From: Mycolicibacterium boenickei
Lineage (GTDB): Bacteria > Actinomycetota > Actinomycetes > Mycobacteriales > Mycobacteriaceae
NCBI RefSeq assembly: GCF_010731295.1
Contig: NZ_AP022579.1
Span: 1,550,001-1,614,000, forward strand
Reading direction: 5' to 3'
DNA: 64,000 bases
Under the pieces are notes generated by a model. It was not told where the DNA came from. It made no database searches and saw nothing but the letters and a program-made list of their open reading frames with translations. Below, piece by piece: positions 23,810 through 32,878 of the stretch. A program made the translations under genes and the position numbers. Within the stretch, counting starts at the first letter, position 1; every line of letters begins with the position of its first letter.

Positions 23810-25033
23810 ATGACGGCACGACCGGATAACCGGTACCCCGCACCGACGCTCGCTGATCGAGCTCGATGGTTGCTACACGCCAAGCCGGCCGACCATATGC
23901 TGGCACTAAGTGTGGCATCGACTTCGCTACCGGTCGTGGGCAAGCACCTGGAACCGCTCGGCGCCCTGACTGCCATGAGCGTGTGGGGGTTCCGCCACCT
24001 CCCCGAATTCGTCAGCTCCTCGGCGAAGTCCTGGTTCGCGCCGGACAACAGCGAGCAACGCAAGGCTGAGCGGGAACAGACCACCGCGGTCGCGCAGGAG
24101 GCTCTGCGTGGCGTGGTGTCACCGGCTGACCTGGCCATCGACTGGCCGGCCCCGGACAGCCTCGCGCCGTTGTGGCACACGTGCGAGTACCGCCGCGACG
24201 TCTACCGGACGTCGGTGCGCTACGGCGATGACCCGGCCCAACTGCTCGACGTGTGGCGGCCCAAGCATCTGCCCACCGAACCCGCGCCGGTGCTCCTGTT
24301 CGTGCCGGGCGGCGGCTGGGTCCACGGCGGCCGGATCCTGCAGGGCTATGCGCTGATGTCGCACCTGGCCCAGCAGGGCTGGGTGTGCCTGTCCATCGAC
24401 TACCGGGTGGCCCCGCATCACCGTTGGCCCCGGCACCTCACCGACGTCAAGGCCGCGATCGCCTGGGCGCGAGCCAATGTCGACAAGTTCGGCGGCGACC
24501 GCAATTTCGTCGCGATCGCGGGCTGCTCGGCCGGCGGGCACCTCGCCGCACTCGCCGGTCTCACCCCGAACGACCCGGACTTGCAGGGGGATCTGCCCGA
24601 CGGGGCCGACACCTCGGTCGATGCCGTGGTGGGTATCTACGGGCGTTACGACTGGGAGGATCGCTCCACTGAGGAGCGGGTCCGATTCGTCGACTTCCTG
24701 GAACGGATTGTGGTGGGACGCAAGATCGATCGCCATCCGGAGATCTTTCGGCAGGCCTCCCCGATCGCCCAGATCCATCCCGACGCGCCGCCGTTCCTGG
24801 TCATCCACGGCACCGGTGACAGTGTCATCCCGGTGGCGCAGGCTCGCAGCTTCGTCGACAAGCTCAAAGCGGTGTCACGGGCCGTGGTCAGCTACATCGA
24901 GCTGCCCGGCGCAGGGCACGCCTTCGACATGACCGACGGCGCCAGAACTGGGGCGATGACAACCGCAATCGGCTTGTTCCTCAACCAGATTCACCGAAAC
25001 CGGGCGATGGACGAGGCCAAAGCTGTCATCTAG
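23810..25033 (+). CDS. lipC: LipC-like esterase
   Basis: 407 residues. An N-terminal ~120-residue region precedes an alpha/beta-hydrolase domain with GGGWVHGG (oxyanion), AGCSAGGH (nucleophile Ser), the acid in HGTGDSVIPV and the His in GAGHAFDM. M. tuberculosis LipC (Rv0220) is 403 residues and is followed by the acyltransferase Rv0221, exactly as here. LipC is a cell-surface esterase in M. tuberculosis. No classical signal peptide is evident in this copy. The paralogue at 47323 has the same layout. Confidence 0.85.
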   Translation: MTARPDNRYPAPTLADRARWLLHAKPADHMLALSVASTSLPVVGKHLEPLGALTAMSVWGFRHLPEFVSSSAKSWFAPDNSEQRKAEREQTTAVAQEALRGVVSPADLAIDWPAPDSLAPLWHTCEYRRDVYRTSVRYGDDPAQLLDVWRPKHLPTEPAPVLLFVPGGGWVHGGRILQGYALMSHLAQQGWVCLSIDYRVAPHHRWPRHLTDVKAAIAWARANVDKFGGDRNFVAIAGCSAGGHLAALAGLTPNDPDLQGDLPDGADTSVDAVVGIYGRYDWEDRSTEERVRFVDFLERIVVGRKIDRHPEIFRQASPIAQIHPDAPPFLVIHGTGDSVIPVAQARSFVDKLKAVSRAVVSYIELPGAGHAFDMTDGARTGAMTTAIGLFLNQIHRNRAMDEAKAVI

Positions 25034-25060
25034 ACGTTTCCACACCTGGGGAGGGACACC

Positions 25061-26479
25061 GTGAAGCGGTTGAGTGGGTGGGACGCGTTCCTGCTTTATA
25101 CAGAGACACCCAACGTGCACATGCACACCTTGAAGATCGCGGTCATCGCGCTCGAGGACATGGGCGATCGGACGTTCGGGATCGAGGAGTTCCGGGAGGT
25201 GATCCGCGGACGGCTGCACAAGCTCGACCCGTTCCGCTATCAGCTCGTCGACATCCCGTTCAAGTTCCATCACCCGATGTGGCGGGAGAACTGCGACGTC
25301 GACTTGGAGTACCACGTCCGGCCCTGGCGGGTCCGCGCCCCGGGCGGGCGCCGCGAACTCGACGAGGCCATCGGGGAGATCGGCAGTACCCCGCTGGACC
25401 GCAGCCGACCGCTGTGGGAGATGTACTTCGTCGAAGGCCTGGCCAACGGGCGTATCGCGGTCGTCGGCAAGATTCACCACGCGCTGGCCGACGGAGTCGC
25501 CTCGGCGAATCTCCTGGCCCGCGGGATGGACCTCCGCGACGGCCCGGACCGCGACGACGACTCGTATGCCACCGATCCGGCGCCCTCCAAGACCGAACTG
25601 GTGCGCTCGGCGTTCGCCGACCACATGCGCCAGCTCGGCCGGTTGCCCGGGACCGTGCGGTACACGGCCAAGGGATTCGGGCGGGTCCGGCGCAGCAGCC
25701 GCAAGCTGTCGCCCGAGCTGACCCGGCCGTTCACCCCGCCGCCCAGCTTCATGAACCACATCCTCGACGAGAAGCGCCTGTTCGCCACTGCCACACTGGC
25801 ATTGGCGGACGTCAAGGAGACCAGCAAGAAGCTCGGGGTGACGATCAACGACCTGGTGCTGGCCATGTCATCGGGAGCGCTGCGTACCTTGTCGCTCAAG
25901 TACGACGGCAAGGCCGACCATCCGCTGCTGGCCTCGGTGCCGATGAGTTTCGACTTCTCTCCGGACCGCATCTCGGGCAACCGGTTCAGTGGTGTGCTGG
26001 TGGCACTGCCGGTGGACGTCGAAGACACCGCCGAGCGGGTGCGCAAGGCGCACGACGCCGCCGCCCTGGCAAAAGAAAGCCATCAACTGATCGGGCCGGA
26101 ACTGATCGCACGCTGGGCCGCGTACATGCCGCCGGCACCCGTCGAGGCGGCCTTCAAATGGCTGTCCCATCAGGACGGTCAGAACAAGGTGCTCAACCTC
26201 AACATCTCCAACGTGCCCGGTCCGCGGGAACGCGGCAAGGTCGGCGGCGCCACGGTCACGGAGATCTACTCGGTGGGGCCGATCACCACCGGCAGTGGGC
26301 TGAACATCACGGTGTGGAGCTATGTGGACCAGCTCAACATCTCGGTGCTCTCCGACGACGCCACGGTCGACGACCCACACGAGGTCACCGACGGCATGGT
26401 CGAGGAATTCCGCGAGATCCGCAGGGTTGCAGGGCTTTCGGACAAGCTGACCGTGGTTGAGTCCGCGATGCCGCAGTAA
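25061..26479 (+). CDS. wax ester synthase / diacylglycerol acyltransferase (Rv0221-like)
   Basis: 472 residues of the WS/DGAT family. The catalytic HHxxxDG motif is HHALADG at 139-145. The C-terminal region has the conserved NLNISNVPGPRE and SVGPITTGSGLNIT segments. It uses acyl-CoA to esterify diacylglycerol or alcohols for storage lipid. GTG start with GGGGAGGGACACC directly upstream, 27 nt after lipC, so the esterase and acyltransferase probably form one operon. Confidence 0.9.
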   Translation: MKRLSGWDAFLLYTETPNVHMHTLKIAVIALEDMGDRTFGIEEFREVIRGRLHKLDPFRYQLVDIPFKFHHPMWRENCDVDLEYHVRPWRVRAPGGRRELDEAIGEIGSTPLDRSRPLWEMYFVEGLANGRIAVVGKIHHALADGVASANLLARGMDLRDGPDRDDDSYATDPAPSKTELVRSAFADHMRQLGRLPGTVRYTAKGFGRVRRSSRKLSPELTRPFTPPPSFMNHILDEKRLFATATLALADVKETSKKLGVTINDLVLAMSSGALRTLSLKYDGKADHPLLASVPMSFDFSPDRISGNRFSGVLVALPVDVEDTAERVRKAHDAAALAKESHQLIGPELIARWAAYMPPAPVEAAFKWLSHQDGQNKVLNLNISNVPGPRERGKVGGATVTEIYSVGPITTGSGLNITVWSYVDQLNISVLSDDATVDDPHEVTDGMVEEFREIRRVAGLSDKLTVVESAMPQ

Positions 26480-26490
26480 CTCCCCCTGCA

Positions 26491-26563
26491 CCGCGAGCAT
26501 GCGTGTTTGCCCGCCGACACACCGCGCAACTGCGACAGTTTCTGCACGCTCACGGTCTCGCGG
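26491..26563. terminator. long-loop intergenic palindrome D
   Basis: Outer arms CCGCGAG (26491-26497) and CTCGCGG (26557-26563), with inner GCGTG (26501-26505) and CACGC (26545-26549). It lies after the acyltransferase stop and before the DUF6891-like gene. It has the same architecture as the palindromes at 40123, 45868, 55667/57159 and 60729. Probably a terminator-like or dispersed repeat. Confidence 0.45.
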
Positions 26564-26618
26564 GCGGGCGGACGGATCGGTATTGCCACAGAACCAGGCG
26601 AGCGGAAGGATTCGACCC

Positions 26619-27374
26619 GTGGACATCCGTGACTCGGAGACCGGTGATCTCGCCGAGCTCAAAGAGGAGATAAGGCTTCGGCTGATCGCCGGGTTCTGGG
26701 ACTACGACGACCTGCTCGAGTGGGCCTCGGATTCTGACGTCGTGCCGCCTGACGACGCGGCGGCCCTGGTGAGGTCGATGTGGGACGAACGGATAACCGA
26801 GCAAGCAGTGTGGACGGACACCGGTGATTACGGCCGGTTGAAGGACACGTTCACACAGTTGCAGTCCGAGGGCATCCTGTCGCGGATGTGTTTCTCGTGC
26901 TGCGTGACCTGCGCGACCAGCGAGATCGACGACGAGCGCACCCTCCACCCGAATCCGCCGGACTGGTACCGCTACCGCGAGTGGGCCTACACCTACTTCC
27001 ACGAGCAGGATGCCCTGCGGCTGGGAGAATCCCCACCGCAACTCCTCCTGGGGTACAGCTCTTTTCGTGCACATCCGGACCTACCGGAGGCGTTGGTGCA
27101 GGCATCCTACGACGGCGATGCGGCGGCGGCCGAGGAGGTCAAGGAGCGCACCGAAACGATGGTCGGTCAGCGAATCGTCGCAGTGGCCGAGAGTTTCGGT
27201 CTGACCACCTATTGGTCGGGGTCGCGCCACGAACGAATCGAAGTGGCAATCAACCAGTGGCGTAAGCCGTTGCCACCCCGCGTATCTGGAGTGGTTCAGT
27301 CGCAGAGTCGGAGCCGGTCGGCGCCGATGCGCTGGCTGGGATCTCTGCTGAAACCACGCAACGGCAATCTCTGA
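26619..27374 (+). CDS. DUF6891-like protein
   Basis: 251 residues from GTG 26619, preceded by GGAAGGA 8 nt upstream; the frame upstream is open but looks non-coding. Characteristic stretches are GFWDYDDLLEWASD, SMWDERITEQAVWTDTGDY and a Cys cluster CFSCCVTCATSEI (about 95-107) that could bind metal. It resembles actinobacterial DUF6891 proteins of unknown role. C-terminal ~30 residues are Arg/Ser-rich. It stands alone in orientation and is followed by 55 nt to the convergent gene. Confidence 0.7.
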   Translation: MDIRDSETGDLAELKEEIRLRLIAGFWDYDDLLEWASDSDVVPPDDAAALVRSMWDERITEQAVWTDTGDYGRLKDTFTQLQSEGILSRMCFSCCVTCATSEIDDERTLHPNPPDWYRYREWAYTYFHEQDALRLGESPPQLLLGYSSFRAHPDLPEALVQASYDGDAAAAEEVKERTETMVGQRIVAVAESFGLTTYWSGSRHERIEVAINQWRKPLPPRVSGVVQSQSRSRSAPMRWLGSLLKPRNGNL

Positions 27375-27429
27375 CGGGCCGCCATGACACACACTGAGGT
27401 CGATTTCATCACTGTCGCGGGACCCCAGG

Positions 27430-28248
27430 TCAGAGAACGACCGCCAGTAGTGACGCCGCCACTTCGGCCAGTTGACGGTCGCCACTCAATTCGATTCGCT
27501 CGCGTCCTTGCTCCACGGTGATCCCGCGGCTGGCCAAACGCCACAGAGTGTCTTGGTCCATGCGCACCGTGGCGTCCGGATCTGACAGTGATCCGGCGCG
27601 CAGATTCCATTGCGCACCTTCGGAAATCACTGCCCAGTGTCCGCCGGCCGCTCCGCTGACTTCGAAGCCGACCGCGGTACCGGGCGGCCGCGGGTGATCG
27701 CGTAACGCGAAGGGCGCGGCGTGCAGGAACGTGGCCAGAACGGGATTGAGCAGGGCGGCGTCGTCAGCGCCCTCCTGCGACACCGCGTCGCGGATCTGCT
27801 GCTGATGTACCCAGTACTCTGTGTAGTCCCGCGCGATGTCGAGCCAGGCCGGGCTCGTTCCGTCGCCGGCCCACGAAACGTTCAGATGCGCGGCGCTGTC
27901 CAAATCCATGCCCGCCCATACCGCGTCCAGCTGCGGACCCAGGTGGGCCAGTAAGTCGATCATCATGGTGGGGCTGCATTGCCGCATCGCCCGCACGAAC
28001 TCCTCGTTCACGCGGGCCAGGTAGGTCGGCAGCGTCTCGTCATCGGCAAAGGACGCGCCTGCATACCGGTCGCGGCTGCCCGACACGCGCCGCATGTAGT
28101 CGTTGAGGATGTGCGCGACGATGTCGTGCACGGTCCAGCCCGGGCACACCGTCGGCCTGGCCCAGTCCGCCGGCTGCAGGGTCTCCAGCAGGCCGAGCAG
28201 TGCTTGTCGTTCCACCGGAAACAGGTGTCGGACATCGAGGCGGATCAT
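27430..28248 (-). CDS. maleylpyruvate isomerase-family protein (mycothiol-dependent, DinB-like)
   Basis: 272 residues. The N-terminal DinB-like four-helix domain (about 5-160) has the family hallmark WARPTVCPGWTVHDIVAHI, supplying a metal-binding His. The C-terminal region (about 185-272, SLSDPDATVRMDQDTLWRLA) looks like the SCP2-like MDMPI C-domain. Relatives catalyse mycothiol-assisted isomerisation in aromatic breakdown, but most of the family is uncharacterised. It is the last gene of a leftward run with the TauD and Rieske genes, so a role in ring cleavage downstream of the oxygenases is possible. Confidence 0.75.
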   Translation of the reverse strand: MIRLDVRHLFPVERQALLGLLETLQPADWARPTVCPGWTVHDIVAHILNDYMRRVSGSRDRYAGASFADDETLPTYLARVNEEFVRAMRQCSPTMMIDLLAHLGPQLDAVWAGMDLDSAAHLNVSWAGDGTSPAWLDIARDYTEYWVHQQQIRDAVSQEGADDAALLNPVLATFLHAAPFALRDHPRPPGTAVGFEVSGAAGGHWAVISEGAQWNLRAGSLSDPDATVRMDQDTLWRLASRGITVEQGRERIELSGDRQLAEVAASLLAVVL

Positions 28249-28288
28249 GACGCCAAGCTAGCCGGTGAGTACCCGAGGATGCTCCTGG

Positions 28289-29134
28289 TTATCGGATCGG
28301 TTCGTCGCCGAGCACGGTGGTGCGCAGCATGTGGCGGGGTGAGTTGGGTTCGTAGGGCGCAGCGCGGTGCAGGACTCCCTGGTTGTCCCAGATGACGGTG
28401 TCGCCGACGGACCATTTGTGGCGGTACACCTTGTCGGGTGTGGTGGCGTGGGCGAGGAGTTCGGCCAGCAGTGCGCGGCCCTCATCGAGATCCATGCCGA
28501 CGATGTGATCCGCTGAAGCACCCAGCACCAAGGACTTTCGTCCGCTTCGGTGCGTCCACACCAGCGGGTTTTCGTGCGTCGGCCGGGCGGCCCAGCGCTG
28601 CCGTTGCTCGGGTGTGGGGTCGGGGTAGACGCGCCGTTGCGACGCCTCGAGCGAATGCACCACCCGCAGGCTGCCGTAGAGCTCCTTCTCGGCTTCGGTG
28701 AGGGACTCGTAGGCGGCGTAGGCGTTGGCGAACTCGGTTTCCCCTCCGCGGGCGGCGACCTCGACGGCTGACAGTATCGTCGCCTTTTGGGGGCATTCGT
28801 CGTGCATGGGAGTGCAGCCGTCGATATGCCAGTCGAATGTGGCCTTGAGGTATTCGGCGGCCTTGTTCTTCGTCCGGTCCAGGGTGATCGGGTAGATGCC
28901 CGAGACAGGATGGTGGCCGTCCGCGGAGCGATCGATCTCGCCGAGCCGCTGGGAGAACGCCACCTGGGCTTCGGGATTCAGGTGCAGGCCGTGGAAGACC
29001 AGCACACCGTTGTCTTCGAGCGCGTCCAGCACGGCCGCGCCCAGGCTGTCGTCGGTGCCCAGGCGCTCGGGGTCGACGCCGACGACCTCGGCGCCCACCG
29101 ACGAGGTCAGCTTGTTGATGGTCAACACACTCAC
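28289..29134 (-). CDS. TauD/TfdA-type 2-oxoglutarate dioxygenase
   Basis: 281 residues. The iron ligands are in FDWHIDGC (HxD) and the distal His in GVLHRAAPY. The 2-oxoglutarate-binding Arg is in RHMLRTTVLG near the C-terminus. All expected residues are present. Family members hydroxylate sulfonates, phenoxyacids, alkyl sulfates or other substrates using Fe(II) and 2-oxoglutarate. The substrate here is not readable. GTG start with GAGAGGAC upstream. It lies 28 nt after the small Rieske-associated gene and is probably in the same transcript. Confidence 0.88.
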   Translation of the reverse strand: MSVLTINKLTSSVGAEVVGVDPERLGTDDSLGAAVLDALEDNGVLVFHGLHLNPEAQVAFSQRLGEIDRSADGHHPVSGIYPITLDRTKNKAAEYLKATFDWHIDGCTPMHDECPQKATILSAVEVAARGGETEFANAYAAYESLTEAEKELYGSLRVVHSLEASQRRVYPDPTPEQRQRWAARPTHENPLVWTHRSGRKSLVLGASADHIVGMDLDEGRALLAELLAHATTPDKVYRHKWSVGDTVIWDNQGVLHRAAPYEPNSPRHMLRTTVLGDEPIR

Positions 29135-29162
29135 GGGTACGTCCTCTCGTGTTCGGTGCCGG

Positions 29163-29498
29163 TCACGGCCGGGGCTCTCCGGTGCGGATCATGACAGCGT
29201 CGGCGGAATCGGTCGGGGCGGGTTGGTGCATGATCTCCACTGACATTGCGACCATGATCAGCGAATAGATCAGGTACAGCAGGTTCAGCGCATCGTCGGG
29301 CAGGTCGTCGAGGGAGAATTTGTCGCAATACTCGATCGCCTCCTCTATGCGAGGGAAGAAGGCGTCGTGGAACTCGTGCATTTCGGGCATGGTGCTGGCC
29401 AGGCGACGCTCCCAGCGTTCGGTCTCCGTTGGCAGACACCAGATCTCGGCGTAGGGCTCCAGTTCGGAGAAGGCACTCGGCAGTCGGGGCGAGGTCAT
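29163..29498 (-). CDS. small Rieske-associated protein, copy 1
   Basis: 111 residues, no known domain. It is a clear paralogue of the protein at 35748: both contain ERRLASTMPEMHEF / KRLASTMTEMQAF and CDKFSLDDLPDDALNLLY / CDKFSLDDLPEDVLNLMH. Predicted mostly helical, with a hydrophobic segment near YLIYSLIMVAMSV. The start overlaps the stop of the Rieske gene by 4 nt, so the two are translated together. It occupies the place where a ring-hydroxylase beta subunit would be, but is too short and unlike one. I propose a dedicated partner of the oxygenase. Confidence 0.7.
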   Translation of the reverse strand: MTSPRLPSAFSELEPYAEIWCLPTETERWERRLASTMPEMHEFHDAFFPRIEEAIEYCDKFSLDDLPDDALNLLYLIYSLIMVAMSVEIMHQPAPTDSADAVMIRTGEPRP

Positions 29499-30766
29499 CG
29501 CGACGCTCCTGCCGGTGTACGTCCTCGCTGGTAGTCCTCGACCCAGTCGACCGCCATCTTGTGCAGATGGCGCACCAGGATCTCCTGGTCGTTGAGCGGG
29601 AAGTCGTCGATGACGTCGTACTCGAGTGCGGCCTGCGTGCCGCCCAGCATGCCGGCGTCCTGCAGGGCGAACTCTTTGAGCACCACCGCGGCCACCTCGT
29701 GCTCGATCCGCTCCCGCACGGTACGGGCCGGATGGAAATACGTGAACGCCTCGAACCGGTGGGTGTTGTGCGAGGTCGGCCAGTAGCGATACAGCAGGTA
29801 CCAGCCGCCGTAGATCAGGATCTCCAGGTTGGGGAAGATCTGGAAGTTGCTGATGCCCCAGGGTTCGATGTTGCCGGGGTTGAGCCCTGACGGGAGCTCG
29901 CCGATGTCCGGTGTTCGCCAGGGACCCACCAGTCCACTCTGGGTTGCCCGCTCGATCGGGTACATGTACTCCGGCGCCAGCAGCCAGCGCCGCGTACCGG
30001 CCGTCGAGACCAGCCGGTGTGGGCCGTCGAGCTGAAAGTGCCCACAGGTGAAGCCGGCGTTGGGATCCCGAACCTCGGGCGGCACCTGCTGGGTGTGCAG
30101 CGACGGCACATGGTAGTACTCCTGGAAGGCATCGGCGAAGATCTTCCAGTTGCTGTTGTTGTGCGCGACCCAGTCGTAGCGCTCGGTGAGTTTCCCGAAC
30201 GGGTAGTCGTCGAGGGCGGTGACCATGGGGCCGAGGAACTCCCGCAGGGGCTGGTGTGGCTCGCGGTCGAAGTTGACGAACACGAAACCGGCCCAGACAT
30301 CACAGTGAACGGGGACCAGGCCGTAGTCGTCGGTATCCAGGCCGGTGTAGCCGTCCACGTCGGGTTGAGACAGCAGCCGCCCATCGAGACCGTACCGCCA
30401 TCCACAGTGCCGGCATTCGAATTCGCCACCGGTACTGCGTAGTTCGGTGGCCCGGAAGTCTGCCACGACCACGGGGTGTCCGCGCCGCCGGCACAGGTTG
30501 TGGTAGGCGCGGATAACGCCGTTGTGATCTTTCACCAGCAGCAGCGAAGCGTCGGCGGCCTCGACCTGGCGGGTGATGAAACTGCCGACCTCAGGGGTCT
30601 CCTCGATACGGCTGATGTTGAGCCAGGCCCGCTTGAAGATCGCCTGCCGCTCCTGCGCGTAGAACTCGGCGGAGATGGAGTCCCGGAACGGGATCGGCCC
30701 GGTGCCCAGATCCGGGTAGTGCTCGGTCCAGGATCCCTCAGCCGGCTTGGGCCACTTGGTTGCCAT
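29495..30766 (-). CDS. Rieske-type oxygenase alpha subunit with altered cluster ligands
   Basis: 423 residues. The Rieske domain (about 45-160) should read CxH...CxxH but reads C92-R-R94 and C118-R-H-C121, so both cluster histidines are replaced (Arg94, Cys121). The catalytic domain keeps its mononuclear iron residues (EYYHVPSLH, His219 and His224) and the acid in LQDAGMLGG. The paralogue at 36082 has the normal set. Possible readings are an atypical cluster with three Cys and a nearby His (His97 or His120), a cluster-less subunit, or loss of activity. GGAGG lies upstream of the ATG. An SDR and a ferredoxin reductase lie directly upstream in the same operon. Confidence 0.85.
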   Translation of the reverse strand: MATKWPKPAEGSWTEHYPDLGTGPIPFRDSISAEFYAQERQAIFKRAWLNISRIEETPEVGSFITRQVEAADASLLLVKDHNGVIRAYHNLCRRRGHPVVVADFRATELRSTGGEFECRHCGWRYGLDGRLLSQPDVDGYTGLDTDDYGLVPVHCDVWAGFVFVNFDREPHQPLREFLGPMVTALDDYPFGKLTERYDWVAHNNSNWKIFADAFQEYYHVPSLHTQQVPPEVRDPNAGFTCGHFQLDGPHRLVSTAGTRRWLLAPEYMYPIERATQSGLVGPWRTPDIGELPSGLNPGNIEPWGISNFQIFPNLEILIYGGWYLLYRYWPTSHNTHRFEAFTYFHPARTVRERIEHEVAAVVLKEFALQDAGMLGGTQAALEYDVIDDFPLNDQEILVRHLHKMAVDWVEDYQRGRTPAGASR

Positions 30767-30820
30767 GTGAACCTCCGTGTGACTAGTGCGTTCGGGGACT
30801 GTTCGGACGGATATCGGCCG

Positions 30821-31579
30821 CTACATCACCGCGCCGCCGTTGACCCCGAGAGTCTGACCGGTGATGAAGCCCGCTTCCTCGGAGCACAGGAAGCCCACGG
30901 CGGCAGCGATATCCGCTCCGGTGCCGAGGCGGCCGAGGGGAATGTTGGCGGCGATCGTCTCATTGGGCGGCAGATATCCCGCGGCTTGCGACTGGTGCTG
31001 CATAGGGGTTTCGATGCCCGACGGGGGAATGTTGTTGACCGTGATGCCGTGTGCGGCATATTCGCGGGCCAGTGATTTCGTCAACGTCAGCAGTGCGCCT
31101 TTGGAGGCCGCGTAGTGCGCGGCGAACGGTGTGCCGCGCTGGGCGCTCGACGAGGAGATCATCACGATGCGGCCCCATCCGGCGTCGACCATGTCCGGCA
31201 GGGCCACCTGACAACACCGGAAGGTGCCGCTCAGGTTCACGTCGATCATCTGGGCCCAGGACTGCTCGGTGATGTCGGCGAAGGAGGCATACCCGAACAT
31301 GCCCGCACTGGTGACCAGGATGCCGACGGCCCCGAGTTCACTACGGACCTTGCCGAAGGCCTCTTCCACCGCGGCGCGGTCGGTGATGTCGGCGCCGACC
31401 GCGAAAGCGGTGACGCCGGCCGACCGTAGATCATCGGTGACGCGTTGCGCGGCATCGGCATTCACGTCGAGTACGGCGACCTTGTGGCCGCGTCGCCCCA
31501 ACTCGTGGCACGTCGCTTCGCCCATGCCCGAAGCCCCGCCGGTCACCACAGCCACCCTGCTCATACTTGCTTTACTCAT
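30821..31579 (-). CDS. SDR-family oxidoreductase
   Basis: 252 residues, classical SDR: TGGASGMG cofactor loop, SAG in place of NAG (VTSAGMFG), catalytic Ser in ISSSSAQ and YAASK for Tyr/Lys. It probably dehydrogenates an alcohol or cis-diol made by the neighbouring oxygenases (inference). Its ATG overlaps the end of the reductase gene by 8 nt, and a second Met at residue 6 is an alternative start. 54 nt to the Rieske gene. Confidence 0.87.
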   Translation of the reverse strand: MSKASMSRVAVVTGGASGMGEATCHELGRRGHKVAVLDVNADAAQRVTDDLRSAGVTAFAVGADITDRAAVEEAFGKVRSELGAVGILVTSAGMFGYASFADITEQSWAQMIDVNLSGTFRCCQVALPDMVDAGWGRIVMISSSSAQRGTPFAAHYAASKGALLTLTKSLAREYAAHGITVNNIPPSGIETPMQHQSQAAGYLPPNETIAANIPLGRLGTGADIAAAVGFLCSEEAGFITGQTLGVNGGAVM

Positions 31580-32657
31580 AGACCACTCTCACTCGGCGGC
31601 TGGTGGGCAGCGCCTGACACGTCACCACCCAACCCTCTGCGATCTCGTCGTCGTCGAGGGCGTCGTTGTTGAGCATGTGTGCGCTGCCCTCGGTCACCTG
31701 CGCCATACACGTTCCGCACGAACCGGTTTCGCACGACGACGGCGCCTTGAGGCCGGCCAACCGCGCGGTCTGCAGCAGCGTATTGCCGGGCCGGTAGGGC
31801 ACGGTGACGGTCCGGCGGTCGAGCTCGATGGTCACCTCTTCTGTGACGGTGGGTTCGGCTGGGTCGGGTGGTGGGATCGCCGCGACCGTGAAGCGCTCCA
31901 GATGCAGTTGTCGCTTGGGAATTCCGGCGTCGAGGAGCACCCGCTCGACGGTGTCCATGAACGGTGCGGGACCACAGATGTAGTAGTCGGTATGTGCGTG
32001 GTCGCCTCTCGGTTCAGCACTGCCGATGAAGTCGGCGACCTGTTGTGGCGAGACGATCCCATCGCGGTCATCGAGGTGGTGGTGCACCTCGAGTCGCCCG
32101 GCGTGCACATCGATGAGGCTCGACAATGCGTCCTGGAAGATGACCGACTCGCGATTGCGGTTGGCGTAGAACAGCCGGGCCCTGCGGGTGGTGGTAGCCA
32201 GCGCCGAGTGCACCAGGGAGAACACCGGGGTGATGCCGCTGCCGCCGGCGAAGGTGACGACGTCCCGGTCTGTCGAGGTGAGGACGAAGCGTCCCTCGGG
32301 CGGTGCGATGTGCAGCTCGTCGCCGATGCTCACGGTGTCGTTGACCCAGTTGGAGACCAGGCCGTCGCGATCGCGTTTGACGGTGATTCGTAGATCGCGT
32401 TCGACGGCGGGGGACGAGGACATCGAATAGCACCGGGGGTGTTCGGCCCCGTCGATTCTCGCCCGAATGGTGATGAATTGCCCTGCCGCATAACGGAACT
32501 GATCTCGGACCGACTCGGGGATGTCGAGAACCAGGGACACTGCGTCGACGGTCTCCCTGATCACCTGCTTGACCCGCACTGCGGTGAACCCGTCCGCGTC
32601 GGTGACGCGGGCAGGGCGATCCAGGGGTTTCGTCGACGTCTCCATCGCGTTCGACAT
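31572..32657 (-). CDS. ferredoxin-NAD(P)H reductase component (KshB/HmpB type)
   Basis: 361 residues. An N-terminal FAD-binding domain (RCYSMSSSP), then an NAD-binding domain (VTFAGGSGITPVFSLVHSAL), then a C-terminal plant-type 2Fe-2S domain with the C-x4-C-x2-C motif CETGSCGTC and a fourth Cys in WVVTCQ. It would pass electrons from NAD(P)H to a Rieske oxygenase or to the divergent desaturase. The ATG at 32657 is used; the TTG at 32663 lies within the operator at 32658-32670. First gene of the leftward operon ending at 27430. Confidence 0.88.
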   Translation of the reverse strand: MSNAMETSTKPLDRPARVTDADGFTAVRVKQVIRETVDAVSLVLDIPESVRDQFRYAAGQFITIRARIDGAEHPRCYSMSSSPAVERDLRITVKRDRDGLVSNWVNDTVSIGDELHIAPPEGRFVLTSTDRDVVTFAGGSGITPVFSLVHSALATTTRRARLFYANRNRESVIFQDALSSLIDVHAGRLEVHHHLDDRDGIVSPQQVADFIGSAEPRGDHAHTDYYICGPAPFMDTVERVLLDAGIPKRQLHLERFTVAAIPPPDPAEPTVTEEVTIELDRRTVTVPYRPGNTLLQTARLAGLKAPSSCETGSCGTCMAQVTEGSAHMLNNDALDDDEIAEGWVVTCQALPTSRRVRVVYE

Positions 32658-32670
32658 TATCAAGTACTTG
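32658..32670. promoter_or_regulatory. shared MarR-like operator, reductase promoter
   Basis: TATCAAGTACTTG includes the perfect palindrome CAAGTACTTG and touches the reductase ATG at 32657. It differs by one base from the reverse-strand site at 37449-37461. The rest of the 221-bp divergent gap to the desaturase (32658-32878) has a further CAAGTGGTAGATAC half-site at 32681-32694 and no gene. Confidence 0.55.
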
Positions 32671-32878
32671 CTATTAATCTCAAGTGGTAGATACGGGTTG
32701 CGGTGCAGGGGCGCACCCAGCTGGGGTTGAGGCGCGCAGACGATACGTCAGCACCACCATTTCGCTTGTTCGGCGCACCTCGATTACCCGTCGGTAAGCC
32801 TCAGGCTCTACGCTGCGGTCTGACGCTCGCGGTGATTGTGCCGCTCTACCTGCCGCACACACCCCGAGGACACCTTTG

